Shown: positions 49,388 to 58,478, counted from the stretch's first letter. The stretch: DNA of 64,000 nucleotides from Streptosporangium brasiliense (GCF_030811595.1 NZ_JAUSRB010000002.1:2852001-2916000); one strand, 5' to 3'. Made by a program: numbers and translations. The notes: a model not told the origin generated them from the sequence alone.

Positions 49388-51421
49388 CTAGCTCGGGCGG
49401 CGTGCGCCCCGCTGCTGGCCCCTGCCCGGCGGGCGGCGGCGGCTCTGCGCCCGTTCGGAGGCCGCCGACGGGGCGATCTCGTCGTCGTCCGTCGCCAGGT
49501 CGGGTGACTGGAAGATCACCGCGAACGGGCTCGGGGGGATGATCTTCTCCGGCTGCGGACGGGGCGCGGGCGCCTCGGCGGGTTCGTCGTCCCAGCGGTC
49601 GGACACGGGCTCCTCCTCCCACTGCGGGACCTCGGCCACCGGCTCACGCCTGCGGCGCGGCCTGTCGGCCTGCTCCGCCGCGGGTCCGTCGGGAGCCTGC
49701 GCCCCGGTGCCCTCGGTGAGGCTCACCTCGGGGTTCAGTCCGGCCCTGCGGGTCCGGCCCCGGCGGGGCGCGGTCTCGGCGGACCGGTCGTCACGGTCGT
49801 CCTTGCGAGAGGTCACATCCACCTCCACCTCGGGGAGCTCGACGAGCGGGCTCTGGATCCCCTGGGCCGCGGCCGGCGCCGGGGTCTCCTCGGCGGTACG
49901 GCCGGCACGTGTGCGACGGCGCTTGGGCTCCTCGACCGGCGCCGCCTCGACGGCCGTCTCCTCCGCCCGCACGTCCTGCACGGTCTCCGCCGCCTCCTCG
50001 CCCGACCGGCCGCCGCGGGTGCGGCGGCGCTCCCGGGGGGTGCGGGCGGGACGCTCGCGGCGCTCCTCCCGCTCCTCCTCGCGCCCCCTGCGGGGACCGC
50101 GGGAGCGGACGCGCCCGGTCTCGCCGAGGTCCTCGACCTCTTCGGCGGCCAGGCCCGCCCGGGACCGGTTGGCGTGCGGCAGCACGCCCTTGGTGCCCTC
50201 GGGGATGCCCAGGTCGCTGAAGACGTGCGGGGAGGTCGAGTAGGTCTCCACGGGCTCGGCGAAGTCGAGCGACAGCGCGTTGTTGATGACCTTCCAGCGG
50301 GTGAGGTCCTCCCACTCCACGAAGGTCACCGCGACGCCGGTCTTGCCCGCCCGGCCGGTGCGGCCGATCCGGTGCACGTAGGCCTTCTCGTCCTGCGGGC
50401 AGTCGTAGTTGACGACATGCGTGACGTCGTCGACGTCGATGCCGCGCGCGGCCACGTCGGTGGCGACCAGCACGTCGATCTTGCCGTTGCGGAAGGCCCG
50501 CAGAGCCTGCTCGCGCTGGCCCTGGCCCAGGTCTCCGTGGACGGCCGCGGCGGCGAAGCCGCGCCTCTTGAGCTCGTCGACGACCATGTCGCAGGCGCGC
50601 TTGGTCTCACAGAAGACCATCGTGAGCCCGCGCCCCTCGCACTGGAGCAGGCGGCCCACGATCTCGATCTTGTCCATCCGGTGCGCGCGCCAGACGAACT
50701 GGGTCGTCTGCGGCGTGGCCTCGGCCTCGGCGTCGTGGTTCTCGGCCCGCACGTGGGTGGGGCGGGTGAGGTAACGCCGGGACAGGGCGACGATCTCGCC
50801 CGGCAGGGTCGCGGAGAACAGCATCGTCTGCCGCTTGTCCGGGATGAGCTTGATGATGCGCTCGATGTCGGGCAGGAAGCCCAGGTCGAGCATGCGGTCG
50901 GCCTCGTCGAGGACGAGCACGTCGATCTGGCCGAGGTCGAGGTGCTTCTGCTTGACCAGGTCGAGCAGGCGGCCCGGGGTGCCGACGATGACGTCGACGC
51001 CCTGCTTGAGCGCCTCGATCTGGGGTTCGTAGGCGCGCCCGCCGTAGACGGTGAGGATCCGCGAGCCGAGCTTGCCGGCGGCCGTCACCAGGTCTTCGGT
51101 GACCTGGACGGCCAGCTCACGGGTCGGCACGACGACCAGCCCGCGGGGCTTCTTGCGGTTCTTCCGGGGCTTGCCGACACGCTGCAGCATCGCCACGCCG
51201 AAGGCGTAGGTCTTGCCGGTGCCGGTGCGCGCCTGGCCGATGATGTCCTGGCCGTTGAGGGCCAGGGGGAGTGCCATCTCCTGAATCGGGAACGGCGTGA
51301 TGATGCCCTCGGTCTCGAGGGCATCGGCGATCTCTGGTGTGACTCCGAGGTCTCGGAACGTCGTCAGCTTGGCCTGCCTAAATCTCCGTTGAAGGCAAGC
51401 CTGTCGGGACCACGGACGCAA
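49388..51421 (-). CDS. DEAD-box RNA helicase with long charged C-terminus
   Basis: 677 residues from a TTG near 51421; a shorter start close to LTTFRDLGV (CTG) cannot be excluded. Motifs: Q-motif FPIQEMALP, I ARTGTGKT, Ia PTREL, II DEAD, III SAT, V ATDVAARGID, VI HRIGRTGR. Residues about 410-677 are a low-complexity Arg/Glu-rich tail with RRRRTR-type runs, typical of RNA-binding extensions. RhlE-like, unwinding structured RNA in ribosome assembly or decay. The 221-bp upstream gap suggests a long 5' leader. Matches Rv3211. Confidence 0.93.
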   Translation of the reverse strand: MRPWSRQACLQRRFRQAKLTTFRDLGVTPEIADALETEGIITPFPIQEMALPLALNGQDIIGQARTGTGKTYAFGVAMLQRVGKPRKNRKKPRGLVVVPTRELAVQVTEDLVTAAGKLGSRILTVYGGRAYEPQIEALKQGVDVIVGTPGRLLDLVKQKHLDLGQIDVLVLDEADRMLDLGFLPDIERIIKLIPDKRQTMLFSATLPGEIVALSRRYLTRPTHVRAENHDAEAEATPQTTQFVWRAHRMDKIEIVGRLLQCEGRGLTMVFCETKRACDMVVDELKRRGFAAAAVHGDLGQGQREQALRAFRNGKIDVLVATDVAARGIDVDDVTHVVNYDCPQDEKAYVHRIGRTGRAGKTGVAVTFVEWEDLTRWKVINNALSLDFAEPVETYSTSPHVFSDLGIPEGTKGVLPHANRSRAGLAAEEVEDLGETGRVRSRGPRRGREEEREERRERPARTPRERRRTRGGRSGEEAAETVQDVRAEETAVEAAPVEEPKRRRTRAGRTAEETPAPAAAQGIQSPLVELPEVEVDVTSRKDDRDDRSAETAPRRGRTRRAGLNPEVSLTEGTGAQAPDGPAAEQADRPRRRREPVAEVPQWEEEPVSDRWDDEPAEAPAPRPQPEKIIPPSPFAVIFQSPDLATDDDEIAPSAASERAQSRRRPPGRGQQRGARRPS

Positions 51422-51642
51422 AAATCCCCGTGCCCGGGTCCTCGTGGAAGGGCCAGCCCTCTCATGTCATCAGCGACCGCTGCGGCGTCATGCCGACTTC
51501 GGGGGCGTCCGGGAGCAGATCTCCTGGATTAACACAGTGCGGTCGCACTTTCTCAGAGCAGTGTACTCGATACCACAACGCGGAACCGATTTCTTAGTAT
51601 TCCTGATGAATCGCCGGGTCAGTCAACTCGTAGGCTGCCTTC

Positions 51643-52293
51643 ATGAGTGATTCCCCTGCCGGCGTCGCCGACCTGCTCGGCGTGCTCGCCTACGCGGAGC
51701 TGACCGCGTTCCTCCGCCTTGCCGAGGATGCCACGCGGCACGCCCCGTCACTGGCCGACCGGGCCGCGCTCGGCGACCTGGCCGCCACCGAATACGCCCA
51801 TTTCCGGCTGCTCCACGACCGGATCGCCTCGCTCGGGATCGATCCGGAGGAGGCGATGGCCCCGTTCGTCGGGCCGCTGGACGACTGGCACACCCAGACC
51901 ACCCCGGGAGACTGGCCGGAGGCGCTGGTCAAGGCGTACGTCGGCACCGGGATCGCGCTCGACTTCTACCGGGAGGCCGCCGCCGGCGTGGACGCCGAGA
52001 CGCGGCGGCTCGTCGACGAGGTGCTCGCGGACGAGGGGCGGTCGCAGTTCGCCGTCGAGCGGGTCGGCGCGGCCATCAAGGAGGACCCCACGCTGAGCGG
52101 GCGGCTGGCGCTGTGGGCCAGGCGGCTGGTGGGAGAGTCGCTGAGCCAGGGCCAGCACGTGGCCGCGGCCCGGCCGGAGCTCGCCGAGCTGCTGGTGGAG
52201 GCGGCCGGGGAGGACATCGGCCGGATGTTCGCCCGGTTGACGGAGGCGCACGGCAGGCGGATGGCCGCCATGGGGTTGACCCCGGGACCCTGA
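51643..52293 (+). CDS. Ferritin-like fold protein (MiaE/Rv3210c type)
   Basis: 216 residues, all helical. TAGGCT 6 nt before ATG 51643 marks a leaderless start. Helix ligand patterns: LAYAELTAFLRLAEDA, TEYAHFRLLHDR (E-x2-H), and VDEVLADEGRSQFAVERV. This fits a four-helix di-iron bundle similar to tRNA hydroxylase MiaE, though several ligands are not certain. Equivalent to Rv3210c beside the helicase. Confidence 0.8.
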   Translation: MSDSPAGVADLLGVLAYAELTAFLRLAEDATRHAPSLADRAALGDLAATEYAHFRLLHDRIASLGIDPEEAMAPFVGPLDDWHTQTTPGDWPEALVKAYVGTGIALDFYREAAAGVDAETRRLVDEVLADEGRSQFAVERVGAAIKEDPTLSGRLALWARRLVGESLSQGQHVAAARPELAELLVEAAGEDIGRMFARLTEAHGRRMAAMGLTPGP

Positions 52294-52710
52294 TCCGCAG
52301 GGGCGGGCGGGCCGGCGGGCGGCCGCTCCGCCGGGGGAGGCCCGGTCCGTTCTCCGACGGCGTCCGCCGCGGGCGGGCGGGGGCGGCTGCGGACAGGTCT
52401 GCTGATCGAGCAGCGTGAAGGCGCCGAACGGTTGTAACGTGCGAGATATGAGGGCCTCGCGCCGCTACGGCAGTTCCTTGACGAGATGTGGGCCGAACCG
52501 CTGGACTTCGCGCGCCGTGTTACGCAGGGGCGGCGACGACTGTCCGGCCATCACCCTGGGACGGCACCGCGTCCGCCGGGCCCGTCGGCCACGCTGCTGC
52601 GGGCTGGGCGAGCGGGACGGGTGCCGCGCGGGCTGAGCCCGCCGCGCGCCCGGCGCCCCGGACCCGCGCCATGGCCGACAGGGGACGGCCTGGCGCGAGC
52701 CGTACGGGGT
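52294..52710. other. 417-bp intergenic region
   Basis: Between the ferritin-like gene and the convergent DUF3107 gene. Several short frames exist (for example 52415-52636) but they are Arg/Cys-rich without ribosome sites or family features. Sequences such as GGCGGGCGGGCCGGCGGGCGG are simple GC repeats. I see no supported gene; a decayed coding remnant around 52449-52600 is possible. Confidence 0.4.
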
Positions 52711-52941
52711 CTAGAGGGTGCCGCCGAAACCGACGGTCCTGGGCTCGTCCTCACCGATCTCGATGAAGCCGAGTGAGGAGATCGGGACGAGGACCCTGCG
52801 GCCCTTGCTGTCGGTGATGCCGAAGACGCCGCGTTCGGTGGTGATGGCCTTGCCGAGTTCCTCCTCGACCTGCTCTGCCGACAGGTCGGTCTCCACTACA
52901 AGCTCACGGTGCACGGAACGCACGCCGATCTTGATTTCCAT
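52711..52941 (-). CDS. DUF3107 small conserved protein
   Basis: 76 residues from ATG 52941, with AGGGAG about 5 nt upstream. Sequence MEIKIGVRSVHRELVVET..., then LSAEQVEEELGKAI and RVLVPISSLGFIEIG is the conserved actinobacterial DUF3107 (Rv3208A). Small beta-rich protein of unknown function that typically accompanies the TetR gene upstream. Confidence 0.92.
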   Translation of the reverse strand: MEIKIGVRSVHRELVVETDLSAEQVEEELGKAITTERGVFGITDSKGRRVLVPISSLGFIEIGEDEPRTVGFGGTL

Positions 52942-53035
52942 AGTGCTCCCTTTCGACGAGGGCTGCTCGTCCCATGGTCGCCCCATCGGGCGCGCGACGC
53001 GCCGGTTGATCGCGTCAAGCGAACAGAGGTGTCGG

Positions 53036-53665
53036 TCAGTGGTCGGCGTTCGTGCGCGGGAAGCCCGAGATCCCGCGCCAGGACAGCCGGGCGATGAGCT
53101 GGGTGGCGGCGTCCTTGGGGATGGAGCCGTTGCTGCTGATCCAGTAGCGGGCGCTGACCTCGGCCATGCCGACCAGGCCGACGCCCAGCAGCCGCGCCTC
53201 GTCGCTCGAGCAGCCGGTGTCCTCCTGGATGACCTGGCTGATCATCTCGGCGCTCTCGCGGAGGTTGCGCTCGATGCGCTGGCGGACCGAGGCGACGTTG
53301 CGCAGGTCCGACTCGAAGACCAGGCGGAACGCCTCGCCCTGACCGGAGACGAAGTCGAAGAAGGCGCCGATCGCGGCCTGGACACGCTGCTTGTTGTCGG
53401 TGGTGGAGGCCAGCGCGTCGCGGCAGCGGGCGATCATGTCGTCCACGTGGAGGTCGAGCAGGGCCAGGTAGAGCTCCTGCTTGCCGGGGAAGTGCTGGTA
53501 GAGCACCGGCTTGCTGACCCCGGCCCGCTCGGCGATGTCGTCCATCGCGGCCGCGTGGTAGCCGTTCTCCACGAACACTTCCTGCGCCGCGCTGAGCAGC
53601 TGGCGGCGACGGGCCATTCGGGGCAGCCGGGTGCCCCGGGGCTTGGCGTCCGGGGTAGCGGTCAC
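53036..53665 (-). CDS. TetR family transcriptional regulator
   Basis: 209 residues from GTG 53665, preceded by AAGGAG. HTH block RRRQLLSAAQEVFVENGYHAAAMDDIAERAGVSKPVLYQHFPGKQELYLALL. C-terminal ligand domain of the Rv3208 type (FDFVSGQGEAFRLVFESDLRN). Same strand as DUF3107, 94 bp before it. Inducer unknown. Confidence 0.93.
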   Translation of the reverse strand: MTATPDAKPRGTRLPRMARRRQLLSAAQEVFVENGYHAAAMDDIAERAGVSKPVLYQHFPGKQELYLALLDLHVDDMIARCRDALASTTDNKQRVQAAIGAFFDFVSGQGEAFRLVFESDLRNVASVRQRIERNLRESAEMISQVIQEDTGCSSDEARLLGVGLVGMAEVSARYWISSNGSIPKDAATQLIARLSWRGISGFPRTNADH

Positions 53666-53749
53666 GGCGTTCTCCTTGCGGGTGCTCCTGCTGTCTTGAA
53701 TCATCCTACGCGCGGGTAACTCGGGTCAGCGATAGCCGCGTGACCCGGG

Positions 53750-54058
53750 TCAACGGTAGTCGTCCTCGTCCAGCTCCACCGTGCGGCTCTGCTCGGCGGC
53801 GTCGGCGGGGTCGGCCTCCAGCGGGATGTGGTCGGGCCATTCGGGGCCGTCGGCGTCCACCGACTGGTGCTGCTCGGCCACGTCGGCCTCGGGCGCCTCG
53901 GGCGAGGTCTCCCCGGGCCAGTCGCCGACGTCGTCGCTTGCCCGGCGGTGCTGTTCGGCCGCGTCGGCCTCGGGCGCCTCGATCCCGATCTCCTCGGAGC
54001 GGGCGTCCTCGGGCTCTTCCCCGTGCAGGCTGTCGTCGCGCACATCCATCTCTGACAT
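53750..54058 (-). CDS. Acidic repeat protein (PEADxAEQ repeats)
   Basis: 102 residues from ATG 54058. Strongly acidic. Three repeats of a roughly 28-30-residue unit are visible: EAPEADAAEQHRRA, EAPEADVAEQHQSV and EADPADAAEQSRTV, each linked by a Trp/Pro/Asp-rich spacer. Ends with ELDEDDYR. Probably disordered. The last repeat motif occurs, as I recall, at the end of other actinobacterial proteins. Function unknown; it lies between tetR and ku. Confidence 0.7.
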   Translation of the reverse strand: MSEMDVRDDSLHGEEPEDARSEEIGIEAPEADAAEQHRRASDDVGDWPGETSPEAPEADVAEQHQSVDADGPEWPDHIPLEADPADAAEQSRTVELDEDDYR

Positions 54059-54254
54059 CCGCTCTGTTTCCGTTCTCCTGCGAACACCGGACATCGCCAA
54101 GCGTACGGCGTCGGGCCCCGCCTGCTGAGAAAGGCATGGCATCGGGTCTGCCATGAGGGGTACCTGCCCGGTTGGTGAGTGTTTGCAGTTACTTGGCGCC
54201 ATTTCCGAACATGTGCGCGAAACTTGACGGGTAACTCCAAGGCAGGGGGTCGCC

Positions 54255-55172
54255 ATGCGGAGCATCTGGAAAGGCACGGTCTCGTTCGGGCTGATCACGA
54301 TCCCGGTCAGGCTGTTCGGCGCGACGGAGCGCCGTGACGTCACCTTCCACCTGGTGCACGGGGAGGACGGCGGCCGGATCAGGTTCCGCCGGTTCTGCCA
54401 GGTGTGCGAGGAGGAGGTCTCGTTCGCCGACGTGGCCAAGGGCTACGAGTTCCCCAACGGGGACATGGTCGTGCTCGCCGGCGACGACTTCGAGGACCTG
54501 CCGCTGTCCACCTCGCGCAGGATCGAGGTGCTCCAGTTCAGTCCGGCGGACCAGATCGACCCGATCCTGCTGGACAAGTCCTACTACCTGGAGCCGGACG
54601 CCGTCGGGGTCAAGCCGTACGCGCTGCTCCGTGACGCGCTGGAGCGGTCCGGGCTGGTGGCGGTCGTCAAGGTGGCGCTGCGGCAGCGCGAGTCCCTGGC
54701 GACGCTCCGGGTCCGCGAGGGGGTGTTCGTGCTGGAGACCATGCTCTGGCCGGACGAGGTGCGCCCGGCGGACTTCACGTTCCTGGAGGAGGGCGTCGAC
54801 GTCCGGCCGCAGGAGGTGAGGATGGCGGAGTCGCTGATCGAGGCGATGGTCGCGGACTTCGACCCCTCCGCCCACAAGGACGCCTACCGGGAGGCGGTCC
54901 ACGAGGTCATCGAGGCGAAGGTCGCCGGCCGGGAGATCGTCCCCGCCGAGGTCCCGGTCGAGGAGGGGCCGCCGGCCGATCTGATGGCCGCCCTCCGCGC
55001 CAGCGTCGAGGCGGCCAAGAAAGACCGCCGTGGCACGGCTCCGGCGAGGGAGAGGGCCCCTGCGGAGCCCGCCGCCGGAGAGGCCGGAAATGCCGGAGAC
55101 ACCGGAAATAACGGAAAGGCCGGAGAAAAGGAAAAGGCCTCCCGTAAACGGAATGCGCGCCGTCCGGCGTGA
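54255..55172 (+). CDS. ku: DNA end-binding protein Ku
   Basis: 305 residues. Bacterial Ku beta-barrel: MRSIWKGTVSFGLITIPVRLF, CEEEV, GYEFPNGDMVVLAGDDFEDLPL, and LLDKSYYLEPD. It binds double-strand ends as a ring homodimer for non-homologous end joining with LigD. The tail (about 255-305) is Ala/Gly/Lys-rich (KAGEKEKASRKRNARRPA) with noticeably AT-richer codons than the core; such lysine tails aid DNA sliding. No ligD is in this window. Confidence 0.95.
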   Translation: MRSIWKGTVSFGLITIPVRLFGATERRDVTFHLVHGEDGGRIRFRRFCQVCEEEVSFADVAKGYEFPNGDMVVLAGDDFEDLPLSTSRRIEVLQFSPADQIDPILLDKSYYLEPDAVGVKPYALLRDALERSGLVAVVKVALRQRESLATLRVREGVFVLETMLWPDEVRPADFTFLEEGVDVRPQEVRMAESLIEAMVADFDPSAHKDAYREAVHEVIEAKVAGREIVPAEVPVEEGPPADLMAALRASVEAAKKDRRGTAPARERAPAEPAAGEAGNAGDTGNNGKAGEKEKASRKRNARRPA

Positions 55173-55218
55173 ACGGGCGGATGAACGCCGACGCGCCGGA
55201 GACCGGTTTCTCCGTGGA

Positions 55219-55254
55219 GTGAGGGCTCCAGACCCGAAAGCCTGGAGCCCTCAC
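55219..55254 (+). terminator. 13-bp perfect hairpin after ku
   Basis: GTGAGGGCTCCAG (55219-55231) pairs perfectly with 55242-55254 around a 10-nt loop, 47 bp past the ku stop codon. Confidence 0.75.
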
Positions 55255-55539
55255 CTGGAATGCCGAGAAAAGCGATTTCACGCGCCGGCTGAGAATCGAA
55301 GACCCGGAAACCGCCTTTCGAGTGCCCGTGTCCTCCGCGTGATCACGGCTCCCTGTGGGGAATCGCGATCCTGCTGGACACGGGCACCCCGCTCCTCCGC
55401 CGTGGGCCCGAAGCCATTGCCCCGCCGTGGGCCCGGAGCGGGCAACAACGGTGGATCGGGGCGTGGGCGGTCAGATGTCTCGACCACCCGCCGCGCTCAG
55501 AGCCGAGCGCGACCCCGGTCCGGCGTCCAGCCCGGAAGG
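55255..55539. other. Gene-free segment with a 12-bp inverted repeat
   Basis: GTGCCCGTGTCC (55322-55333) is matched by its complement at 55376-55387; the loop holds the palindrome GTGATCAC. It lies between ku and the convergent Asn-rich peptide gene, so it may be that gene's terminator. No coding sequence is supported in the plus frames. Confidence 0.45.
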
Positions 55540-55860
55540 CTAGACGTTGTTGTTGTTGTTGTCGTTCTGGGCGTCCTCTTCATTGTTGTTGTTGTTGTTG
55601 ATGTTGATGTTGAACTTCTGACGGTGGTGGCGGTGGTGGCACGAGCGGTTGCCCCGCCAGCCGCCCCAGCCGCCGCAGCGCCACCGGCGGTGGCAGCCGC
55701 AGCCGGCCCAGCCCCAGTTGGCCTGGAAGGAGGCGATGGAGGTGGTGGTCGCACCGGCGGCGGCGTTGGCCGCGGTGGTGACGCCGCCGAGAGCGGCGCC
55801 GCCACCGGCCATCGCCGTGCTGAGTGCGAGACCTGCGATGACACTCTTGAACTTGGGCAT
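55540..55860 (-). CDS. Small secreted Cys/His/Trp-rich protein with Asn-rich tail
   Basis: 106 residues from ATG 55860, AAGGGGGAA upstream. Signal peptide SVIAGLALSTAMAGGGAALGG then AANAAAGATT. The mature core GWAGCGCHRRWRCGGWGGWRG has four Cys with nearby CHHRHH, suggesting metal or disulfide binding. The tail is almost all Asn with a few Ile, Glu, Asp and Gln residues. AAC codon runs make the DNA a GTT repeat on the plus strand. It resembles no family I can name. Confidence 0.7.
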   Translation of the reverse strand: MPKFKSVIAGLALSTAMAGGGAALGGVTTAANAAAGATTTSIASFQANWGWAGCGCHRRWRCGGWGGWRGNRSCHHRHHRQKFNININNNNNNEEDAQNDNNNNNV

Positions 55861-55898
55861 TGCGTTTCCCCCTTGAAAGGATCGGTTGCCCCGTTTAA

Positions 55899-55954
55899 GG
55901 CATTTTCCGGAGTGATCGAAAAATGCCCCGGGATGGTCGCTAATGGTCCATCCC
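55899..55954 (-). promoter_or_regulatory. Two hairpins in the 5' leader of the Asn-rich peptide gene
   Basis: GGCATTTT/AAAATGCC (55899-55906 with 55920-55927) and GGGATGG/CCATCCC (55930-55936 with 55948-55954). The leader between an AT-rich promoter-like stretch (about 55990-56040) and the ATG is over 100 nt. It does not match the c-di-AMP (ydaO) consensus. Possible riboregulation or mRNA stabilisation. Confidence 0.4.
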
Positions 55955-56154
55955 TGGTTGTCTTGATTTCCTGGCATCTCGGGTGACAAACGGAGATTAG
56001 CGGCTTTTACTATCTGCTTATCCGTTTATTGATGATGTTGGACTTTATCTGTGAGTTTTGGAGTGGAATGTGTTTAATGTCGCATTTGTGTGCGGGCTGC
56101 ACGGCGGGGGCTATCGTTAAAGGAAGGCGGACAAAGGTGGACAAAGGAGGATGT

Positions 56155-57069
56155 GTGAGTGTCGAGCCGATTCCGAGCTGGCCGGGTGAGCTGATCGAGC
56201 TGGGGGAGCGGAGCGTCCATGTGCGCTCGACCCCGCCCGGCCCCACCGAGACGGCCGTCTACGTGCACGGCCTGGCGGGCTCGGCGACCAACTGGACCGA
56301 TCTGATGGGCGAGCTGTCCGACGTGGTCACCGGCCACGCGATCGACCTGCCCGGATCCGGCTACTCGCCCGAGCCGCCCGGTGGCGACTACTCGGTCGGC
56401 GCCCACGCCGGGACCGTCGCCGCGCTGATCAAACGGGTCGCCACCGGGCCCGTCCACCTGTTCGGCAACTCCCTGGGCGGCGCGGTCTCGGTGCGGGTCG
56501 CCGCGACCCGCCCGGAGCTGGTCCGTTCCCTCACGCTCATCTCGCCGGCCCTGCCCGACCTGCTGCCCAGATACGGCCCGGCGCGGGTGGCCCTGTCGGC
56601 GGTGCCGAGGCTGGGCGAGTGGGCGGCGACGCAGCTGGCCGCCCTGCCGGCCGAGCGCAGGCTCAACGCCACGCTCGCCATGTGCTACGCCGACCTCGGC
56701 CGGCTCCACCCGGAGCGGCTGCGGGAGGCTGCCGAGGAGCTGCGCCGCAGGGACGGCCTGCCGTACGCGGCGGCCGCGCTGGTCGGCTCGGCCCGGGGCA
56801 TCGTCGCCGAATACTTCAGGCGCGGCGCGGAGAACCTGTGGCGGCAGGCGGCCCGGGTGACCGCGCCCACGCTGGTCGTCCACGGCCGCCACGACCGGCT
56901 GGTCAACCCGCGCATGGCCGCGCGGGCCGGACGGACCTTCCCGCACGTGCGGCTGGTGCTGCTGCCCGACGCCGGGCACGTGGCACAGATGGAACTTCCC
57001 GGAAGGGTGGCCCGTGAGGCCCGGCGTCTGATAGGTGAGACTGCTCCCGTCCCGATTGGGAATGACTGA
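56155..57069 (+). CDS. Alpha/beta hydrolase (Rv3203/LipV-like position)
   Basis: 304 residues from GTG 56155, with AAGGAGG just upstream. Nucleophile elbow GNSLGG, oxyanion segment VHGLAGSATNW, acid in HGRHDRLVNP, His in DAGHVAQME. Hydrolases of this kind act on esters or lactones. The position next to moeZ matches lipV in the tuberculosis map. The upstream region 55990-56150 is notably AT-rich. Confidence 0.9.
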   Translation: MSVEPIPSWPGELIELGERSVHVRSTPPGPTETAVYVHGLAGSATNWTDLMGELSDVVTGHAIDLPGSGYSPEPPGGDYSVGAHAGTVAALIKRVATGPVHLFGNSLGGAVSVRVAATRPELVRSLTLISPALPDLLPRYGPARVALSAVPRLGEWAATQLAALPAERRLNATLAMCYADLGRLHPERLREAAEELRRRDGLPYAAAALVGSARGIVAEYFRRGAENLWRQAARVTAPTLVVHGRHDRLVNPRMAARAGRTFPHVRLVLLPDAGHVAQMELPGRVAREARRLIGETAPVPIGND

Positions 57070-57146
57070 GGCACCGCGTTAGGTTGTGAGTGGTGCGTGC
57101 TGTGCCCAGCCGCACCGCCATGACGCCCTGAAACGGGAGTGGAACT

Positions 57147-58328
57147 GTGTCGTTGCCACCGCTGGTAGAGCCGGCAGCCGAGCTGACCGTCGACGAGGTG
57201 CGCCGTTATTCGCGCCATCTGATCATCCCCGACGTGGGCATGGCCGGGCAGAAGCGCCTGAAGAACGCCAAGGTGCTCTGTGTGGGCGCCGGCGGCCTGG
57301 GCTCGCCGGCCCTGCTGTACCTCGCCGCCGCGGGCGTGGGCACGCTCGGGATCATCGACTTCGACGTCGTCGACGAGTCCAACCTGCAGCGCCAGGTCAT
57401 CCACGGCCAGTCCGACGTCGGCCGCCTCAAGGCCGAGAGCGCCGCGGCCAGCGTCCGGGAGATCAACCCGCTGGTCGACGTGGTCGTCCACAACGTGGCG
57501 CTGACCACCGACAACGTCATGGAGATCTTCTCCCGGTACGACCTGATCGTGGACGGCACCGACAACTTCGCCACCCGCTACATGGTCAACGACGCGGCCG
57601 TCCTGCTCGGCAAGCCGTACGTCTGGGGCTCGATCTACCGCTTCGACGGCCAGGCGAGCGTCTTCTGGGCCGAGCACGGCCCCTGCTACCGCTGCCTCTA
57701 CCCCGAGCCCCCGCCCCCCGGCATGGTCCCCTCCTGCGCCGAGGGCGGCGTGCTCGGCGTGCTCTGCGCCTCGATCGGCTCCATCCAGGTCAACGAGGCC
57801 ATCAAGCTGCTCACCGGCATCGGCGAGCCGCTGGTCGGCCGGCTGATGATCTACGACGCCCTGGAGATGAACTACCGTTCGGTCAAGGTCCGCAAGGACC
57901 CCGAGTGCGTGCTCTGCGGCAAGAACCCGACAGTCACCCAGCTCCTGGACGACTACGAGGCGTTCTGCGGCGCGGTCTCCCAGGAGGCCCAGGACGCCGC
58001 CTCGGGCTCCACGATCACCGCGACGGAGCTCAAGTCCATGCAGGACGCCGACGAGAACATCTACGTGATCGACGTCCGCGAGCCGAACGAGTACGAGATC
58101 GTCTCCATCCCCGGCGCCGTGCTCATCCCCAAGGGCGAGTTCCTCAACGGCTCCGCGCTGGAGAAGCTCCCCCAGGACAAGCGCATCGTCCTGCACTGCA
58201 AGTCCGGCGCCCGGTCGGCCGAGGTCCTGGCGATCGTCAAGAACGCCGGCTTCTCCGACGCCGTCCACGTGGGCGGCGGCGTGCTGAGCTGGGTCAAGAC
58301 GGTCGACCCGAGCCTGCCGAGCTACTGA
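57147..58328 (+). CDS. moeZ: Adenylyltransferase/sulfurtransferase MoeZ
   Basis: 393 residues, GTG start with GGGAG 8 nt upstream. N-terminal ThiF/MoeB E1-like domain: VLCVGAGGLGSPALLYL, DFDVVDESNLQRQ, YDLIVDGTDNFATRY, with two CxxC zinc pairs (CYRC and CVLC). C-terminal rhodanese domain with active-site Cys in HCKSGARSAEV. It adenylates and thiocarboxylates ubiquitin-like sulfur carriers (MoaD, CysO, ThiS). Equivalent to Rv3206c. Confidence 0.95.
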   Translation: MSLPPLVEPAAELTVDEVRRYSRHLIIPDVGMAGQKRLKNAKVLCVGAGGLGSPALLYLAAAGVGTLGIIDFDVVDESNLQRQVIHGQSDVGRLKAESAAASVREINPLVDVVVHNVALTTDNVMEIFSRYDLIVDGTDNFATRYMVNDAAVLLGKPYVWGSIYRFDGQASVFWAEHGPCYRCLYPEPPPPGMVPSCAEGGVLGVLCASIGSIQVNEAIKLLTGIGEPLVGRLMIYDALEMNYRSVKVRKDPECVLCGKNPTVTQLLDDYEAFCGAVSQEAQDAASGSTITATELKSMQDADENIYVIDVREPNEYEIVSIPGAVLIPKGEFLNGSALEKLPQDKRIVLHCKSGARSAEVLAIVKNAGFSDAVHVGGGVLSWVKTVDPSLPSY

Positions 58329-58355
58329 CCCCCATACCCGATACCGGCCACCGCC

Positions 58356-58388
58356 GACGCCCCGCGGAGCACCGCTCCGCGGGGCGTC
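58356..58388 (+). terminator. 15-bp perfect hairpin after moeZ
   Basis: GACGCCCCGCGGAGC (58356-58370) pairs with 58374-58388 around ACC. It starts 28 bp after the moeZ stop codon. Confidence 0.8.
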
Positions 58389-58478
58389 GTGTCATTCCGC
58401 CCCCCAAGTGCCTTCTAATCCGTCTGATCTGGGCGGAACGGCGGATGACACCCTCCTCGCCACATTAAGGTCGGAGAC

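Noticed and set aside
52415..52636. 73-codon plus-strand ORF between the ferritin-like and DUF3107 genes
   Set aside because: Arg/Cys-rich, no ribosome site and no recognisable homology; left as non-coding.
55861..56040. c-di-AMP (ydaO) riboswitch in the leader of the Asn-rich peptide
   Set aside because: Hairpins exist but the conserved core sequences of that class are not seen.
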